Shown: piece after piece, positions 12,101 through 27,100 of the stretch | Layout of the letters: each line of letters opens with the position of its first letter | How positions within the stretch are numbered: position 1 is the stretch's first letter | NCBI GenBank assembly: GCA_964036665.1 | Contig: OZ038528.1 | Location: forward strand, 16,417,245-16,481,244 | Direction of reading: 5' to 3' | DNA length: 64,000 nucleotides | Source of the DNA: Gordius sp. MW1 | Lineage: Eukaryota; Nematomorpha; Gordioida; Gordea; Gordiidae | Made by a program: the position numbers and the translations under genes | The notes under the pieces: model-generated | What the model saw: only the letters and a program-made list of their open reading frames with translations | What the model was told of the DNA's origin: nothing | Databases searched by the model: none

Positions 12101-15100
12101 GTTTCATCAATGATCGGTGCAGAAGGAATATGTGTTTTATGAAGGTCATCGCTGCGCAGATCTTTATACGACAATATATTTTCCAAATCTTGTGATGGTA
12201 CGTTTGCAAAATCATGCGTTGACATTTCCGAGGTAGCTGGTTTAGGACCTGCATGAGAACTTTGATGTTTATGATGGTAATCGTGGTAAACTTGGAAATC
12301 TTCATCATGGGGTTGTTGTGTCAAGCCAGCCTCTTTCGGTGTCGTTTGAGGCTTTAAAGCGGCTTTTAACGTTGTTTCTTCGAAATGATCGGGCTTTTTC
12401 ACAGAAGTAAGTGCTTTTTCCGGTGCTTCCTGAACTATTTCCTTTGCTTGTTTCGCTTTAGCGCCATTTTTGCCGTGTTTTTTATTTACCAAAGAGTTGT
12501 CGCTTTCTAGCTTAGAGCGGTCAACTTCATCGCTAGGAATGTCTTCTTTAAACAAAATCTTCTCATCGTGTTTCATTTTGTCGCGATCAGTGTTTCCTAC
12601 GTGATGTTTAGCAGTATCTATCTCTACCGTTTCATCAATGATCGGTGCAGAAGGAATATGTGTTTTATGAAGGTCATCGCTGCGCAGATCTTTATACGAC
12701 AATATATTTTCCAAATCTTGTGATGGTACGTTTGCAAAATCATGCGTTGACATTTCCGAGGTAGCTGGTTTAGGACCTGCATGAGAACTTTGATGTTTGT
12801 GATGGTAATCGTGGTAAACTTGGAAATCTTCATCATGGGGTTGTTGTGTCAAGCCAGCCTCTTTCGGTGTCGTTTGAGGCTTTAAAGCGGCTTTTAACGT
12901 TGTTTCTTCGAAATGATCGGGCTTTTTCACAGAAGTAAGTGCTTTTTCCGGTGCTTCCTGAACTATTTCCTTTGCTTGTTTCGCTTTAGCGCCTTTCTTG
13001 CCGTGTTTTTTATTTACCAAAGAGTTGTCGCTTTCTAGCTTAGAGCGGTCAACTTCATCGCTAGGAATGTCTTCTTTAAACAAAATCTTCTCATCGTGTT
13101 TCATTTTGTCGCGATCAGTGTTTCCTAGGTGATGTTTAGCAGTATCTATCTCTACCGTTTCATCAATGATCGGTGCAGAAGGAATATGTGTTTTATGAAG
13201 GTCATCGCTGCGCAGATCTTTATACGACAATATATTTTCCAAATCTTGTGATGGTACGTTTGCAAAATCATGCGTTGACATTTCCGAGGTAGCTGGTTTA
13301 GGGCCTGCATGAGAACTTTGATGTTTGTGATGGTAATCGTGGTAAACTTGGAAATCTTCATCGTGGGGTTGTTGTGTCAAGCCAGCCTCTTTCGTTGTTT
13401 GAGGCTTTAAAACGGCTTTTAACGTTGTTTCTTCGAAATAACCGGGCTTTTTCACAGAAGTAAGTGCTTTTTCCGGTGTTTCCTGAACTATTTCCTTTGC
13501 TTGTTTCGCTTTAGCGCCATTCTTGCCGTGTTTTTTATTTACCAAAGAGTTGTCGCTTTCTAGCTTAGAGCGGTCAACTTCATCGCTAGGAATGTCTTCT
13601 TTAAACAAAATCTTCTCATCGTGTTTCATTTTGTCGCGATCAGTGTTTCCTACGTGATGTTTAGCAGTATCTATCTCTACCGTGTCATCAATGATCGGGG
13701 CAGAAGGAATATGTGTTTTATGAAGGTCATCGCTGCGCAGATCTTTATACGACAATATATTTTCCAAATCTTGTGATGGTACGTTTGCAAAATCATGCGT
13801 TGACATTTCCGAGGTAGCTGGTTTAGGACCTGCATGAGAACTTTGATGTTTGTGATGGTAATCGTGGTAAACTTCGAAATCTTCATCATGGGGTTGTTGT
13901 GTCAAGCCAGCCTCTTTCGGTGTCGTTTGAGGCTTTAAAGCGGCTTTTAACGTTGTTTCTTCGAAATGATCGAGCTTTTTCACAGAAGTAAGTGCTTTTT
14001 TCGGTGCTTCCTGAACTGTTTCCTTTGCTTGTTTCGCTTTAGCGCCTTTCTTGCCGTGTTTTTTATTTACCAAAGAGTTGTCGCTTTCTAGCTTAGAGCG
14101 GTCAACTTCATCGCTAGGAATGTCTTCTTTAAACAAAATCTTCTCATCGTGTTTTATTTTGTCGCGATGAGTGTTTCCTACATGATGTTTAGCAATATCT
14201 ATCTCTACCGTTTCATCAATGATCGGTGCAGTAGGAATATGTGTTTTATGAAGATCATCGCTGCGCAGATCTTTATAGGATATTATATTTCCCAAAACTT
14301 GTGATGGTACGTTTGTAATGTCATGCGTGGACATTTCCGAGGTAGCTGGTTTAGGACCTGCATGAGAACTTTGATGTTTATGATGGTAATCGTGGCATAC
14401 TTGAAAATCTTCATCTTGAGACTTTGTCAAAATGGAATCATCTTTTCCTGTCGTTTCAGTCTTTGAGGTGGCTCTTAATCTCGTTTCTTCTAAATGATGC
14501 GGCTTTCTTTCCAAAACATTTGCAGAGAAAATTGCTTTCCCATTTGCTTCTTCATCTATGTTTTTTTCTTCTTTCGAATTTGCACCTTTCTTACCATGTT
14601 TCTTATTTTTCAATGGGTTTTTGTTATTTAAATTAGAGCGATCTTCGCTACCCATATTTTCTTTGCAATCTTTATAGGATGCAACGATTTGGGTACCAGT
14701 TTTACAATCATTTTTCTTCAATAGAGCAAATTTATCAATCCCCAAATGCGAAATATTGTCTTTGCTCAACAAATTCTCATCGATTTCCTGTGACTTCTCT
14801 TTTATAACGACCAAAGAGGAACCGTCCAAAGCCTGCACATTTTCACCATCGTAATAAAGGTTGTCAACATGATTTTTGTCACTAGATATTTTTTCATAAA
14901 GCATTTCTCTAGGAGAGCTTGCATGTTTCAAATTAGGAGTTAAGCTGTGTGCATAATGTTGGTTATTATAATCGGCTAATGGATCCAACTGCCATAAATC
15001 GTCATCTCTACTTTCGGGTGGTGCTTTGTTAATCTGAACATCACTCTGGTTGGCCTATGGTTAAATAAAATTTTAACTTGATAAACTACCTATATCATGG

Positions 15101-18100
15101 TTAGATTAACATTTTACAGACTGAACGGACGTTAGGAAATTTTTCTTAGACACCATTATACTTCCGACTAAATATAACGATTATACAATATATAAACGAT
15201 ATAAACGGACACATGAAAAACATGCTTAAACACTCGGTATAGGCAAAACAACACAATAACAGCAACCCTAAACACACAGTGATTGCAATCAAGTATAACA
15301 CATAAACTTTAATTCAAAAACTTACTTTGAGTAATTTTCCTCCCATCATATCAGCAGTACTTTTATCCTTCGTTACAGATTTCGAGTTCGATGGTGCTTC
15401 AGTGTTGAGGTTTGTATCAAAATTGTTTAAACTTTGGTCTTCGGGACTATTTGGAGGAGTTATTGTATCTTTTTTGCCATCATCCACGGGTTCCTTCCTC
15501 TCATCTGGTTCATGCTGATCGTTTGTTATAAGTTTATCCCTAGTTTTGTCTGAGACATGTCCCTTTGATCCGAATGTATCATGGGGGTATTGATGATAAA
15601 ATTTGACAAAAGGACTTTCCGGCGACTTTGGTATCTATAAAACATTGTTTAAAAACAGAATGATTGTCAAACTACATTACAAATATATAATACTAGCTGA
15701 CCGACCCGTCTAACGTTGCTTTGCTAAAAAAACAATTTTCTTTAATATAATAAAATTCGAGAAAACTTCAGCCTTGTATGTATGACGTCATTATTGTATA
15801 TGATGCTACAAATGAAACTGGCCGGGAAATGTCCGATATTTTTAAAACTAAAAGGAATTTTAGGATTATGAAGAAGTTATTTTACCCCTGGCCGCCCTGG
15901 GCATCTATGGCTAAATTTTCGGGCGAATCGGGCCGGTAGTTTCAGAGTTTAGCCCTTTTTTTAAACGTAATCTCCGATATTTTTAAAACTAAAAGGAATT
16001 TTAGGATTCTGAAAAAGCTATTTTACCCCTGGCCGCCCTGGGCATCTACGGCTAAATTTACGCGCGAATCGGGCCGGTAGTTTCAGAATTTAGCCCTCAC
16101 ATACTACATACATACACACATACACTTTACTTTATATATATAGATATAATTTGCTTTCAAAAATTACAATCTGCTTTGATTCAATATAATTAAACTTTCA
16201 ACGAGAAATTTAGAGTTTTTACAAACAAAAAATTTGTTAATTCTTAGCAAATTATTTTAGCAGGACAAAAAATATATACTTGTTCAAGATATTCCTGTCC
16301 GCTTGTGGCATGTGCTGATTGCATTATGGCTTGAGTAGAAGGCTGAGAGGGGGTTGACAATTGACTGGTTTCAGTTAAATTGTTAGAGCTAGGAATTTCG
16401 GGATATGTGTTTGGAATTTTTACACCTCCTACCCAAGGCCGAATATCGGGCAAAAAAGATTTAGTCTTCTCTATCCTTCTTTCCTCGTCACCTGCCGTTT
16501 TATTGTTATCTCTTATATTACTTCCATCACGTTCAATCGTATTATCCATTTGTAAATTTTCTTGGGCCAGCTATAAAATAATTACATGCAGAGATTATAA
16601 TTATAACTTTAATTTTATATAAAAAATGGTAATAATATTACGTTAATACCTTAGTGGTTATCAATGGTTGTCGCATTGAATCTTGCAGAGTGTTATTCTT
16701 AATGTTCGAAGTTACTTCTTTTTGGACATTAAACGGGAAAGCGCCAACTTCCAAAACTTTATCTTTCTCCTCCTTCTGCGCTTCAGGAGTTATGGGCGAT
16801 AATACAACCCCGGCGTCCGTTTTAGTGCCTTCTTCTTCAAATTTAGGAAACACTATAGCACCTTCGGGCAAGGAATCACGTTTGGGATCGGTGCTTTGTT
16901 CATCAAATTTTTCAATCGATGAGCTTAATTCCTCTTGTGGCACATCCAAATTCGTACTTGTCGGCATTGTCATAAAATCTGTCACATTTATGACAACCCC
17001 ATCGTCAACTGTCTGAGCGGGGAGATGAGTTTTACCACTTTCAATCGTGCCCTTATCCATTATATCATCTTTATTTTCTTTGCCAAAATTTGTACTTGTT
17101 AGTAGTGTTTTGCCCGCATCGCCAGAAGTTGATCTAACTAACCCTCCCTTCTCCAATTCTTCGGGAAAAGCTAGAATTTGTTTGTCATTAGCTTGATCAT
17201 TCGTCCCACCTTTTACATTTTTGGCGAGTTTCCTATCATCTTCCTTATGCAAAATTTCATTAGCACCTTCAATTTTAAACCCTTGGAATGCAACTTTCGG
17301 GGCAGAAAATGTGGAAAAATCATCGGATTGAGATTCGCCAACATCCTTTCGTATTTTGACATTTTTCTTGTTATTATCACCGCCTGTTGGCAACTGCATT
17401 AAAATTAACCCAAATATAGTTAATAAAACATAAATTAGCTGTTATTAAAAATTATTATTATCAATCATTTTACCTTAATGGTTGCCAATGGATTTAGATC
17501 GTGGGAAGTAGTTTCTTTCTTGTCCAAAGATGGGGTTTTCTTTATGTCAAGTGAGTATTCTTTCGATGAGAGTGACTTATCAATTTCCATCTTCTGAGCG
17601 TCAAGAGTTGTAGGACATGATACGATTCCGGCGTCCGTTTTGGTACCTTCCTCTTTAAATTTGGAAAACACGATAGAACCTTCGGGCATGGAATATCGTT
17701 TAGGATAGGCTTGTTCATCTTCAGCAGCTTTTTCAGTCGATGGGGTTACTTTATCTAGGGGCTCATTCATATTAATCTTTGATGGTAGTGACATAAAATC
17801 TGTCACATTTATTACTACCTCCTTGTCATCTGGTTCAGAGGTGAAAAATGTTTTGCCACTTTTCTTTTCAATCACGCTTTTGTCCACTACAAGATCTTTA
17901 TTTTCCTTTTGCATACCCTTTGTTTTGTTTTTATCGTCAGGATTTTCATATGACCCACTGATTTCGTCAAACAACGGTGTGGTGGTATTCTTATTTGGAA
18001 CACCCTTAACTCCTTTTTGCATAGCTTTTGGTTCCATGCTGTTAACATCTTTGCTAAAACTAGCACGCGTCTGAATTATTTGCCCGTCGTCGTCAAAAGA

Positions 18101-21100
18101 CATTCTGGCTAAATCTCCTTTCTTTAGTGCCTTAAACGAAGCAAGAACTCGAAAGTCACTAGCTTGATCATTAGCCTCATCATCTGCATTTTTGCCAAGT
18201 TTCAACCTTTTATTGTCATCCTTTTCTAAAAATTCACTCACGCCATCTGCGGTTTTAGGACCTTGTGGTATAATTTTCGGGTCAAAAAAGGGAGAAGAAT
18301 CAACGCTATCTGGAGAACTAATTTGGCCAGAATTCTCTTGCATTTTGGTATTGGGACGATAATTAATTTGACCATTATCCACTTCCTTAGTTAGATTCAT
18401 CTCACTTGAAAGTTGAGATTGATGATCCTGAGTTTCGTTAGCTGGTTGATGCGATGAGTCTGTATAATATTGGTCGTCAAACTTATTAAATGGATCTATT
18501 TGTTTGGTTAGCGTCGTAAAATTGCTTTGTTTCTTGATGTTTGAAAGATTTTGGGACTTTATAAAAAAATAAAAATATAATTAAATTGCTATTATTTTAA
18601 ATTAAACAATACATATAAATCAAGCTTTACACTAGAACTAGTAGTAGGATGAGAAAATAATTCCGTTTTGGAGTTCGGATTTTGGGCTTCATCTAGATGT
18701 ATATCCATCATGATAGAAGATTTGTGAGGTGAGCTTTGATCCTGATCCAGTTTCCCAATTTCAGCAACAGGTTTGGTCAAGGGTGTGAAACTGACCGTCT
18801 TATAACGATCATTTTTATCCCCCAAATCTCCTCCTCTAAAGGTGTCGGGAAAAGGCTTTATTTTAAGTTCGTTCTTATAGCCCTCCAGCTCCCCTATATC
18901 AATCGACGATATACCCAATTTAACCTTTTTGTGCAAGTTAAGATCTTCACTACCCGCTGATATATTAATTTTAACACTATTTTGCACGGGCGAGTCAGTT
19001 TTTATCATTGTATTTTGCGAATCTTTTAAGGCATCCCTAACTCTTTCCTTACTTTGACTTTTTTGATCTCCTGTATCACTAGTTACTACAATACCTTGTA
19101 GGTAACTGAGCAATGATTTAAGATTGAGTCGCAACGTTTCAAAATTAGCCTTGTCGTTTTCCTGCATACTTTCAGGAACATCTTGGATGTAGTCCTGATC
19201 TGTAAGCATTTTTTCCACGCTTGCCATGAGTGAGAGCAAATTTTCCAGCCTAAGCCTCGTGTCTTGTATCATGTTATGAATGTCGTGGTGATCTTTTTGA
19301 AATTTAAGGTATCCCAAAAGATTTTCAATATCGGCCTCAATTGTGTTAGCTCCACCAACGATTTCATCAAATTTTTCCGTAAATTGAGTCCGCTTGCTTA
19401 TCGCACATCGGAGTCGTTTAATAAATATGGTATTCTTCGATTGCAAATTTTGCCATTTGAGAAGATTGGCATTTAAATCAGCTTGAATTTGATGGTGGAA
19501 TGACATTAAATCACTTTTGCTATCTCCCGAGACGGTAGAGAGTAATTGCATGAGAGACGAATCGGTATTTAATAATTGGTAGACGTTTTCTCCTTTGGAC
19601 TTAAGTGCGTCTAAATTTTTCTGATATTCCTCCACAAAATCCCTCATATTATCCAAGTCCTCTTTGATTGGAAATAATAACTTTTGGGACGCAAAATATT
19701 CCTAGGAAAAAATTAGTTTAAATATATCTTATATCTATTTTTCAATACTTTAAATTAATTACTAAATTTCGTATTAACTAGTATCATTTTTAATTTTATT
19801 CTTATATAAAATAAAAGGTGCATTAAATTTCAAACATCCAAAATTTGTTAATAACTTACTGTATTTCTTTGCAATATAGAATTCAATTCGTAATTTCCAG
19901 ATTTAAAAGTGTCTGTCTGGTAGTTCAATTCGATGAGAGCTTTATCAATATAACCATTGAACCTCGATTCATGAACTTTAAAATTGTTTAAGAGTGTGGC
20001 GAAGTTAATTTCCGCTTGGCAAGCCTAAAACAATTTAAAATTATTTATTAAAGTTATATCCCCTTGAGTGAAAAAGGGATAATTTTATTAAAACAAACGC
20101 CAATGCATAATTTCAAATTAAGTTGAAAGAAAGATCAAGCATAAAAATAGGCTGTGGTTTGCTAACCAAATACATTTTCTTATATCAAATCTACAATAAC
20201 TTAAATTGATTGATAGCCTAAATTTTAGTTAATAAAAAAACATCTGTGCGGATATGATCACGAGCGATTTACACATGGAAAAAAATGACTAAATGTTAAA
20301 TGTTTTAGAAGATTGAAATTAACATAGTAAAAATAACGATCCAAATTGGAATTCCTTATAAGCCTGTTAGTTGAATTACTTGCCAATCCTGTTTAACCTT
20401 CGAAGTTTTTTGAGCAACATCTAAACGTTGAGAGTTTGACAACACCAATGAAAGTCTTTCGCTTTGGGTCAAAAACTTTTGATAAATATCATCGTCGAGT
20501 TTGATAGCAAATTTCTAAATAATATAATAAATCATAAAAAACGATTAAAGATGATGATAATTTTAAATTGATTTAGTCTAACTTAAAAAATTATAATGTA
20601 ATACGTTCATTTGGTAAACCCTTTTTAATAAACATTTTAAATACATAAACACTTTAAATTAAAGTTTTTTATCTTCAAGAAAACCAAATTTGTAATTATA
20701 AACCCACCTTTGATGAATCTCGACTATCTTTCAAATTGGTTTGAAGCACGTCCTTGACCTTTGCTATGTACTTATAAACGCAATCCATCAAATAAGTATA
20801 TTTTGTCGATGGGGCAATCAGACTTTTCAAGCTTTTGTCAAATCGATTGGAGTTTTTTACATTTTCCTAAATTTTAAACAAAATTAGCAATATTCATACA
20901 AGTCACATAACATACACACTATTACTTTATTATAAATTATCTAAAGTATGGCAAACAAAAAAATATTTGGATTAAACAAGAAAAATAAACAAGCAACACA
21001 TGATTTTTTTAAGGCAAAACAATCACCTCATATCGCGCTATGAAAGCATTCATCCGAGTTTTAAATTCAGTAAAATCCATATTTTGATAGGGGAACGTAG

Positions 21101-24100
21101 TTATTAGCTTATTATAAACTTGCACCAATTGATTCAACATTCGACCAAGGGGTAAAGCTACTTGATCCACTATTATTTTATATTTTTCCCACATCCCCTC
21201 AACATCCACAACCTTGCATTCTGACAAGGCATTTCGCGTCAAAAACAGTTCCCATTCTTCAAGTTTGCCTTCAATGTGTGGCAATTCAAATGTCTCCGTG
21301 GGTTCCAAATGCTCCAGCATGCTGTGGATGTTTTCAATCTACCAACGATGTAAAAAATAATAATAAATGGTGATCATTATAGGCGTCGCTAGATATTCAA
21401 AACAAACTTTCACCAAATGAGCTATACAATATGGATTAAAGTTTTGAGTAAAATTTAGGCAAATTTAATCAATGATATAGTTAATCCAAAAATAATTTTA
21501 AATTGTTAAGGGTGAAATTAAGAGTGATAAACATTATCCGTTTAGATTATATAATTATAAATAATACTTTGTCGTTAACCAGAGATTGTGAAACGGCGTT
21601 AGCTTTCGTATTTGAATCTTCCTTAATCTTTTGCAGTGCTTCCAAACATTTCCTTAAATATATCTGTAAAACAAATTTCAGTTAAAAAGATTTTTCATTA
21701 GAGATAGGATATGGATCTAAATATGAAGGCATCGCATAAGTGTAGAATGATCATATATTGCCCAACCAAAAGTATAAATTGCTATGCATTTTTTTGTTAT
21801 TAATTGTTAATTGACATCGCCTGTTGACTATTATTATAATTATTCAAATTTAAACTTTATCAAAATCATCATCGAAACTTCTTCGATCATTTTATCCAAA
21901 AAAATGCACTAAATTAGCAAATTCACTTTTGAACAGCAAATAAGCAGTGTCTATTTACTAGGATGATGGCCAAATAAACATTATAAATGAAAAAAACAAA
22001 TTTATCACTTTTAAACGTTCTAGGTAAAGGTCGAAGCTAGCATCGGGGTTAACGCGGCTCTCTAAATCGAAGAAAGACTGATAAATTGGCGTCAAAACGT
22101 GCTGATTAATGGTTAATTCTAAAACATTTCTCGCCAAAGGCTCTTGGCTATCAGGCGTAGAAGTTACCACTACAGGCTGTAGGAAGATGCGTTGGTTCAT
22201 TTTAGTTATCACAACTTCCTTGTCTTTAACGCTCTCTTGAAACTTTTTGGTGTAAGACGTAGATCGAATCACACTCTCCCCACTATCGCTATCCTCAAAG
22301 GTATCGGCGAAAGAATGCTTGTTTTCACCTCGGTTTAGCCCTACGAGCTTGGATGAGTCCGTTCGTTCAAACCAAGACTAAAAATTTTGGATTATAATAT
22401 ATTTAGATGGCGAGTAAAAGTTTTAATTGGAAAGCAAATTAGAAATGCAACCTATGATAGCCGGTACATCCCGTTTTTGCTATAAGGTGAAAGTCTATTT
22501 TTGGTTTAAAATTTTTCAATTAAATAATAACAAATCTTATTAAGCTTAACTTTCAATAAGAAGGTAAATAAGAAGTGTAACTTTCAGTTGAAGACCGGTT
22601 AAGAAAACCATAACAAAGAAATAAACTAAATGCTACCAAATGTTTGACGTGTGCAAATTCAATGATTGAGTTGTATTTGTATATATTGCAACTATTGTAT
22701 AAATACCCCTAAGATTGCGTTTGCCAATAGCATTAACCATAAACGTGGCCAAGATTTGAATTCGAGGGGGGCAATTATGACTTGGGGAGGAGCAAAATGT
22801 TAATATTTTGATATTTAAGTCATAATTTTTTTTAATTTTTAGGAATATCTTGAATTAATGGGGGAATAGGTGCATACCTTTTGGTCCAACGTTTTACAGC
22901 GTTCGTATTGACTCTTGAGAACTATCCAGCGTTCGATAAGTTGCGAGAAGGAGGAATGGAAGGTGGGCGCCGTATATTGAGGGCAATTGGCAGCCAGGAT
23001 GCTACCATATTTGTCGATCTCGGTAAACAAATGCTCGTGCGATTCGATATCATCCAAAGTAATCTTCAAAAAACATGTTTATTTGCCGTTATATGAGACA
23101 AGTGGTAAAAAACATAAGAAAAAATTTATAAAATAAAAATCTCTAAGAATCAGTCGTAAAAAAATAGAATGATAATTTAGGGGAGATTTAGAGAACATAG
23201 TATAAAGAGATTAAAAAATGTTAAAAATTACTTTTTGAGCAGATTCCATATTGTCCAACCAAATTTTGCCCTCGTTGTAGGCTGATTTATAAACGTCCCA
23301 TGCGTTACTAACAACCTCGATATCATCTACCGTGGTATGAAGTTGATTAATGATTGCTGGCCACTCGGCATCCAGGCATTTATTACTTTCCAGTAGGAGT
23401 GAATGATCCATGCTTTTGACTGTGACAATGCAAAAATATAAGATTGCAAACGTAAAAACCATAAAAAACCCGGTCTTGATCCATTATAATTTAATTAGCC
23501 CATAATTTTTAAAAGGTGCCTAGAAATTTATTAGTCAAATCGTTGAAAATTTATTAGCAGGAACTAATAAGTTTTCATATTTTAAACAAATTTAACTGTG
23601 CTGACGATTAGAAAAGCTTGAATCCCCAAAACTCAAAAATTAGTAACGGAAATGAGCTAGAATTTTCAAATATATAAATCATTGAATAGAATACATGATA
23701 AATTTGCCCATAAATTGAATATAGCTATCAATTAAATTGAGCAGGCATAGAGCGATGGATCGAAATAGTATGGGATTTTACAAATTCCATAGTAATTTCT
23801 GCTTAATATAAAAAATCTTTCGTAAGAAAGTTTGACATTTGCTTTAGAAATGGGCTACCCTCGGGTCCCAAATTGCCGAGGATCGTGGCCACTACTGGAA
23901 CGAAAAAAATATTGTACTTTTCTTGTTAACAAAAAATGACGTATGTATATTGATGCCTCATTAAATGCCCTGCCCGACCCGCGGTTGAGCTATAACGCTC
24001 ATGCAAATTAAAAGGGGGGGGGGGTGAACATTTAAGAATGAGGGTTAAAATACCTAGATTTTTGAGTTTCGTAAGGAGACTTTTGAGGTTTTCGTTTAAT

Positions 24101-27100
24101 TGCGGGTCACAAACTATGACATCCTCGCTCATTTCGACCGGCGGAGTGTGGTGGTGACTTAGGAGCAGTGATGGGGAATACTCGGCGTTAGATTGCACGT
24201 ATTTTTGCAGGGTTTTGTTGAAGAGATCAAATGTTTCCTTACACTTAGCGTGGCACATTAGGAATTGGTATATTGCAGCTAGTCTGTAAGCATCGATTTT
24301 AATGTTGTTGTGGCGACTTTTATCGTGTTTGAAAGCTTTGCCTGGATCAGGAATTCCAGGATTAGAAGCTGAATTAGCGCCGTTTGTATCGATACCGACT
24401 TCATTTATGTTCAACAAGCTGGGGGCTGGTTGAGCGAGACCCCGATTAGTGGATAAATCCTGGCCCAGCTTTATCATTTGAGAAGAATTATGAAATAGGT
24501 GATAGATTCGTAAATATGAAAATTAATGCTTGATAATAATACAAGCCTAGAGGCTTATTGGTTCCAGTGAGCTATTAATATTTAAAACATCTAACAAGTA
24601 TATCAAATATTAAGTGCAACTCATTTTGTTATAAACAAAACTATAAATCAAATTCATAGTATAAATATGGTATTTAAAAAAAGTAATATTCACTACGTGG
24701 ACGCGAATAAATAAGGCTAGTAGGCTAATTATATTTGGAAATAAAAATAACTATTAATATTAAAACAAAATTTGAGATTAAATTTTCTAAGCCATGATTT
24801 AAACTAAGAACAAAATCTGGTTAAAAGGAATTTAGAAATGAAGTGTTATGATTTGTGGAGATTTTTTTATTTAATTACAAAAAAAGTGTTTAAGAGGAGG
24901 CATGGCCCCATCTTAACGCTCATTACTAAAACCATCCTTAAGATAAGTTCACAATCAACAAAAAGTAAGTTTATCTTTACAAAACTTACGTATTAGACCT
25001 AGATTGATTGACAATATTATTTTTACTCGATCTTGACTGCTTTCCAACGAGGCGCGGCTTGTTAGAGAATCTACTTTGGCATTTTTAGCTTTAATATTAT
25101 CTTTTGAACTTGATCTGGGAATGACATCGTATGAACGAGAACCGGTTAAAGTAGCCCGAGAAGATAAGTCATGATCTTCCATCTGTTCATTACCCACAAA
25201 ATCTAAAATATCGCGAATACGTTGTAAATTATCCAAGGACATTCATATATATATCCACAACATGGTAAAAAATAATTGTATAATGGCTGTTTTTTTATCT
25301 AATAATAGGTTAGAGATGTAAAAATAACAATAAGTCTAAACATCGTTGAGTCGCATTAATTATGTTATTAATTTCATTAACAAAATTTATATAATAAAGT
25401 CCAATAAATTACGAGTAAAAAAAATAAAGATTGATCTTAATAATCTACTAATTTAAGTTTAAAGATCCCTAGTAAATTTACATAAAATTAAAATAATAGT
25501 TATAACAAAAAATTTACACGAAGTTAAATCGTGATTTCCCTTATAAATAAAGTAGGCTGTTATAAAAATTATCTCCTACACACGAATTAATCTTTTGGAC
25601 ATTTCAAATGGCGCGCACTTACATATTTGGTATATCTGATTAAACAAAATGTCGTTCAATTCTGCCGACCACGCTTTCTTAATTTGGTCCAGTCGAATCC
25701 AAGATGCTTCGAGATTGTTCCAAATCTCTAAGTATGTGACATCCCTACCATTTGGGCTAACGAACAAACTTCGCACGTTATCGTACAAAGCGCTATTTCT
25801 ATTCATAATCTTGCACCAGATCAGGTACTCCTGCAAAAATATTTTTATTTCATTTTAAAATCATATATATATGATACAAAATAAAACAAAGTAAACTTGA
25901 TAATACAACATTTATTGAATGTCCCATTTTAAAAAAGTATACATAATTAGATTCCTACATGGACTGCTCACCTTTATGGTAACTTTCAAGAATTACCACA
26001 CATTTTACAAAACAAAAACGTATTCTTGTTTAATAAAAAATTTTACTATTAAACGCCTAAGTGTATCAAAGATTCATAAGCTGCTTCAATGATTAATGTA
26101 AAAAATTTCACAATCTTAATATTATTCATTTAAATGGCGTTCTAAAAATCAACTTTATATGTTCGCATTATTAATTAAACATCACAAGGTAGTTGATATT
26201 TTTTATATGCACTCTTTCGCATTTTTTAGAAGGTAGCGTCTTTAGTCCATAATTAAGGCAAGGGATAAAATCGAATTACTTTTTGAGCAATGTAAGAAAT
26301 GGCTGGATCCGCTTGATTTATAAGATTGTAAACACCAACTTTAAGAGATTCTAACAATTGGTCCAAGTTGTCTCCAATGGCAGAACCCTCATGTTGTGTC
26401 TTGCTACTTGTGGCCACCTTTATTAAAAAAAAGTAAATTTTAATCATTGAGGTCAAAGCAAAAAAATTTTATTAGATGAGTTATGACAAAATTATCCGGT
26501 AACAATTAAATTCAAACTTCGTTCATTTTCTGCTTTATGAAATTGAGGTATTGTTGGAAGTAGTGAATTAGATAGGTGACGATCGATCTTTCATCAAACT
26601 TCTGGAGCAAGATATCTAAATTGTACAAAAAAAGCGGATCAATTAGCAATAAGTCTATCGTTTTATTTACCTAGGAACTTGATAAATCGCCAACTCAATA
26701 TAGAATAAATAACTTAACCTCTATTTTAAAGCGCTTCTAATAAACCCAAACCTAGCAGAACGATATTCAATTTTAAAATAACAAATTTTAAATCGGCATA
26801 AGTATTGGTCACTCAAACTATATTTCATTAAAATCTTTTTAAATATATCTTCCACATTTTTGGGTGACCTTTGCCTTTGTATTCCATATTATCATCTATT
26901 CTCGATTTATTTTTATAAAAAATAGGAAATAAACTTAAAAAGGAGAAAATTTAACAAAAATTAGAATTACCGAAATTGAGTGTTGATAGGCCCAGTTTTT
27001 CCCCGACCCTTTCGTACATGCATTTAGCCTCTTTCAAATCCAAGTTGTCCTGGGCACCCTCCTGCACAACCAAGGGCCCGTGAACGTGTGAATGAGATGT

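Noticed and set aside
7872..13889. A ladder of nearly identical 70-residue open frames every 528 bp on the minus strand
   Set aside because: They are another reading frame of the giant repeat exon and exist only because the DNA repeat is homogeneous.
23840..23910. Minus-strand VPVVATILGNLGPEGSP, similar to a segment found at the end of some non-LTR reverse transcriptases
   Set aside because: Too short, with no further retroelement blocks around it; it lies in an intron of the giant gene.
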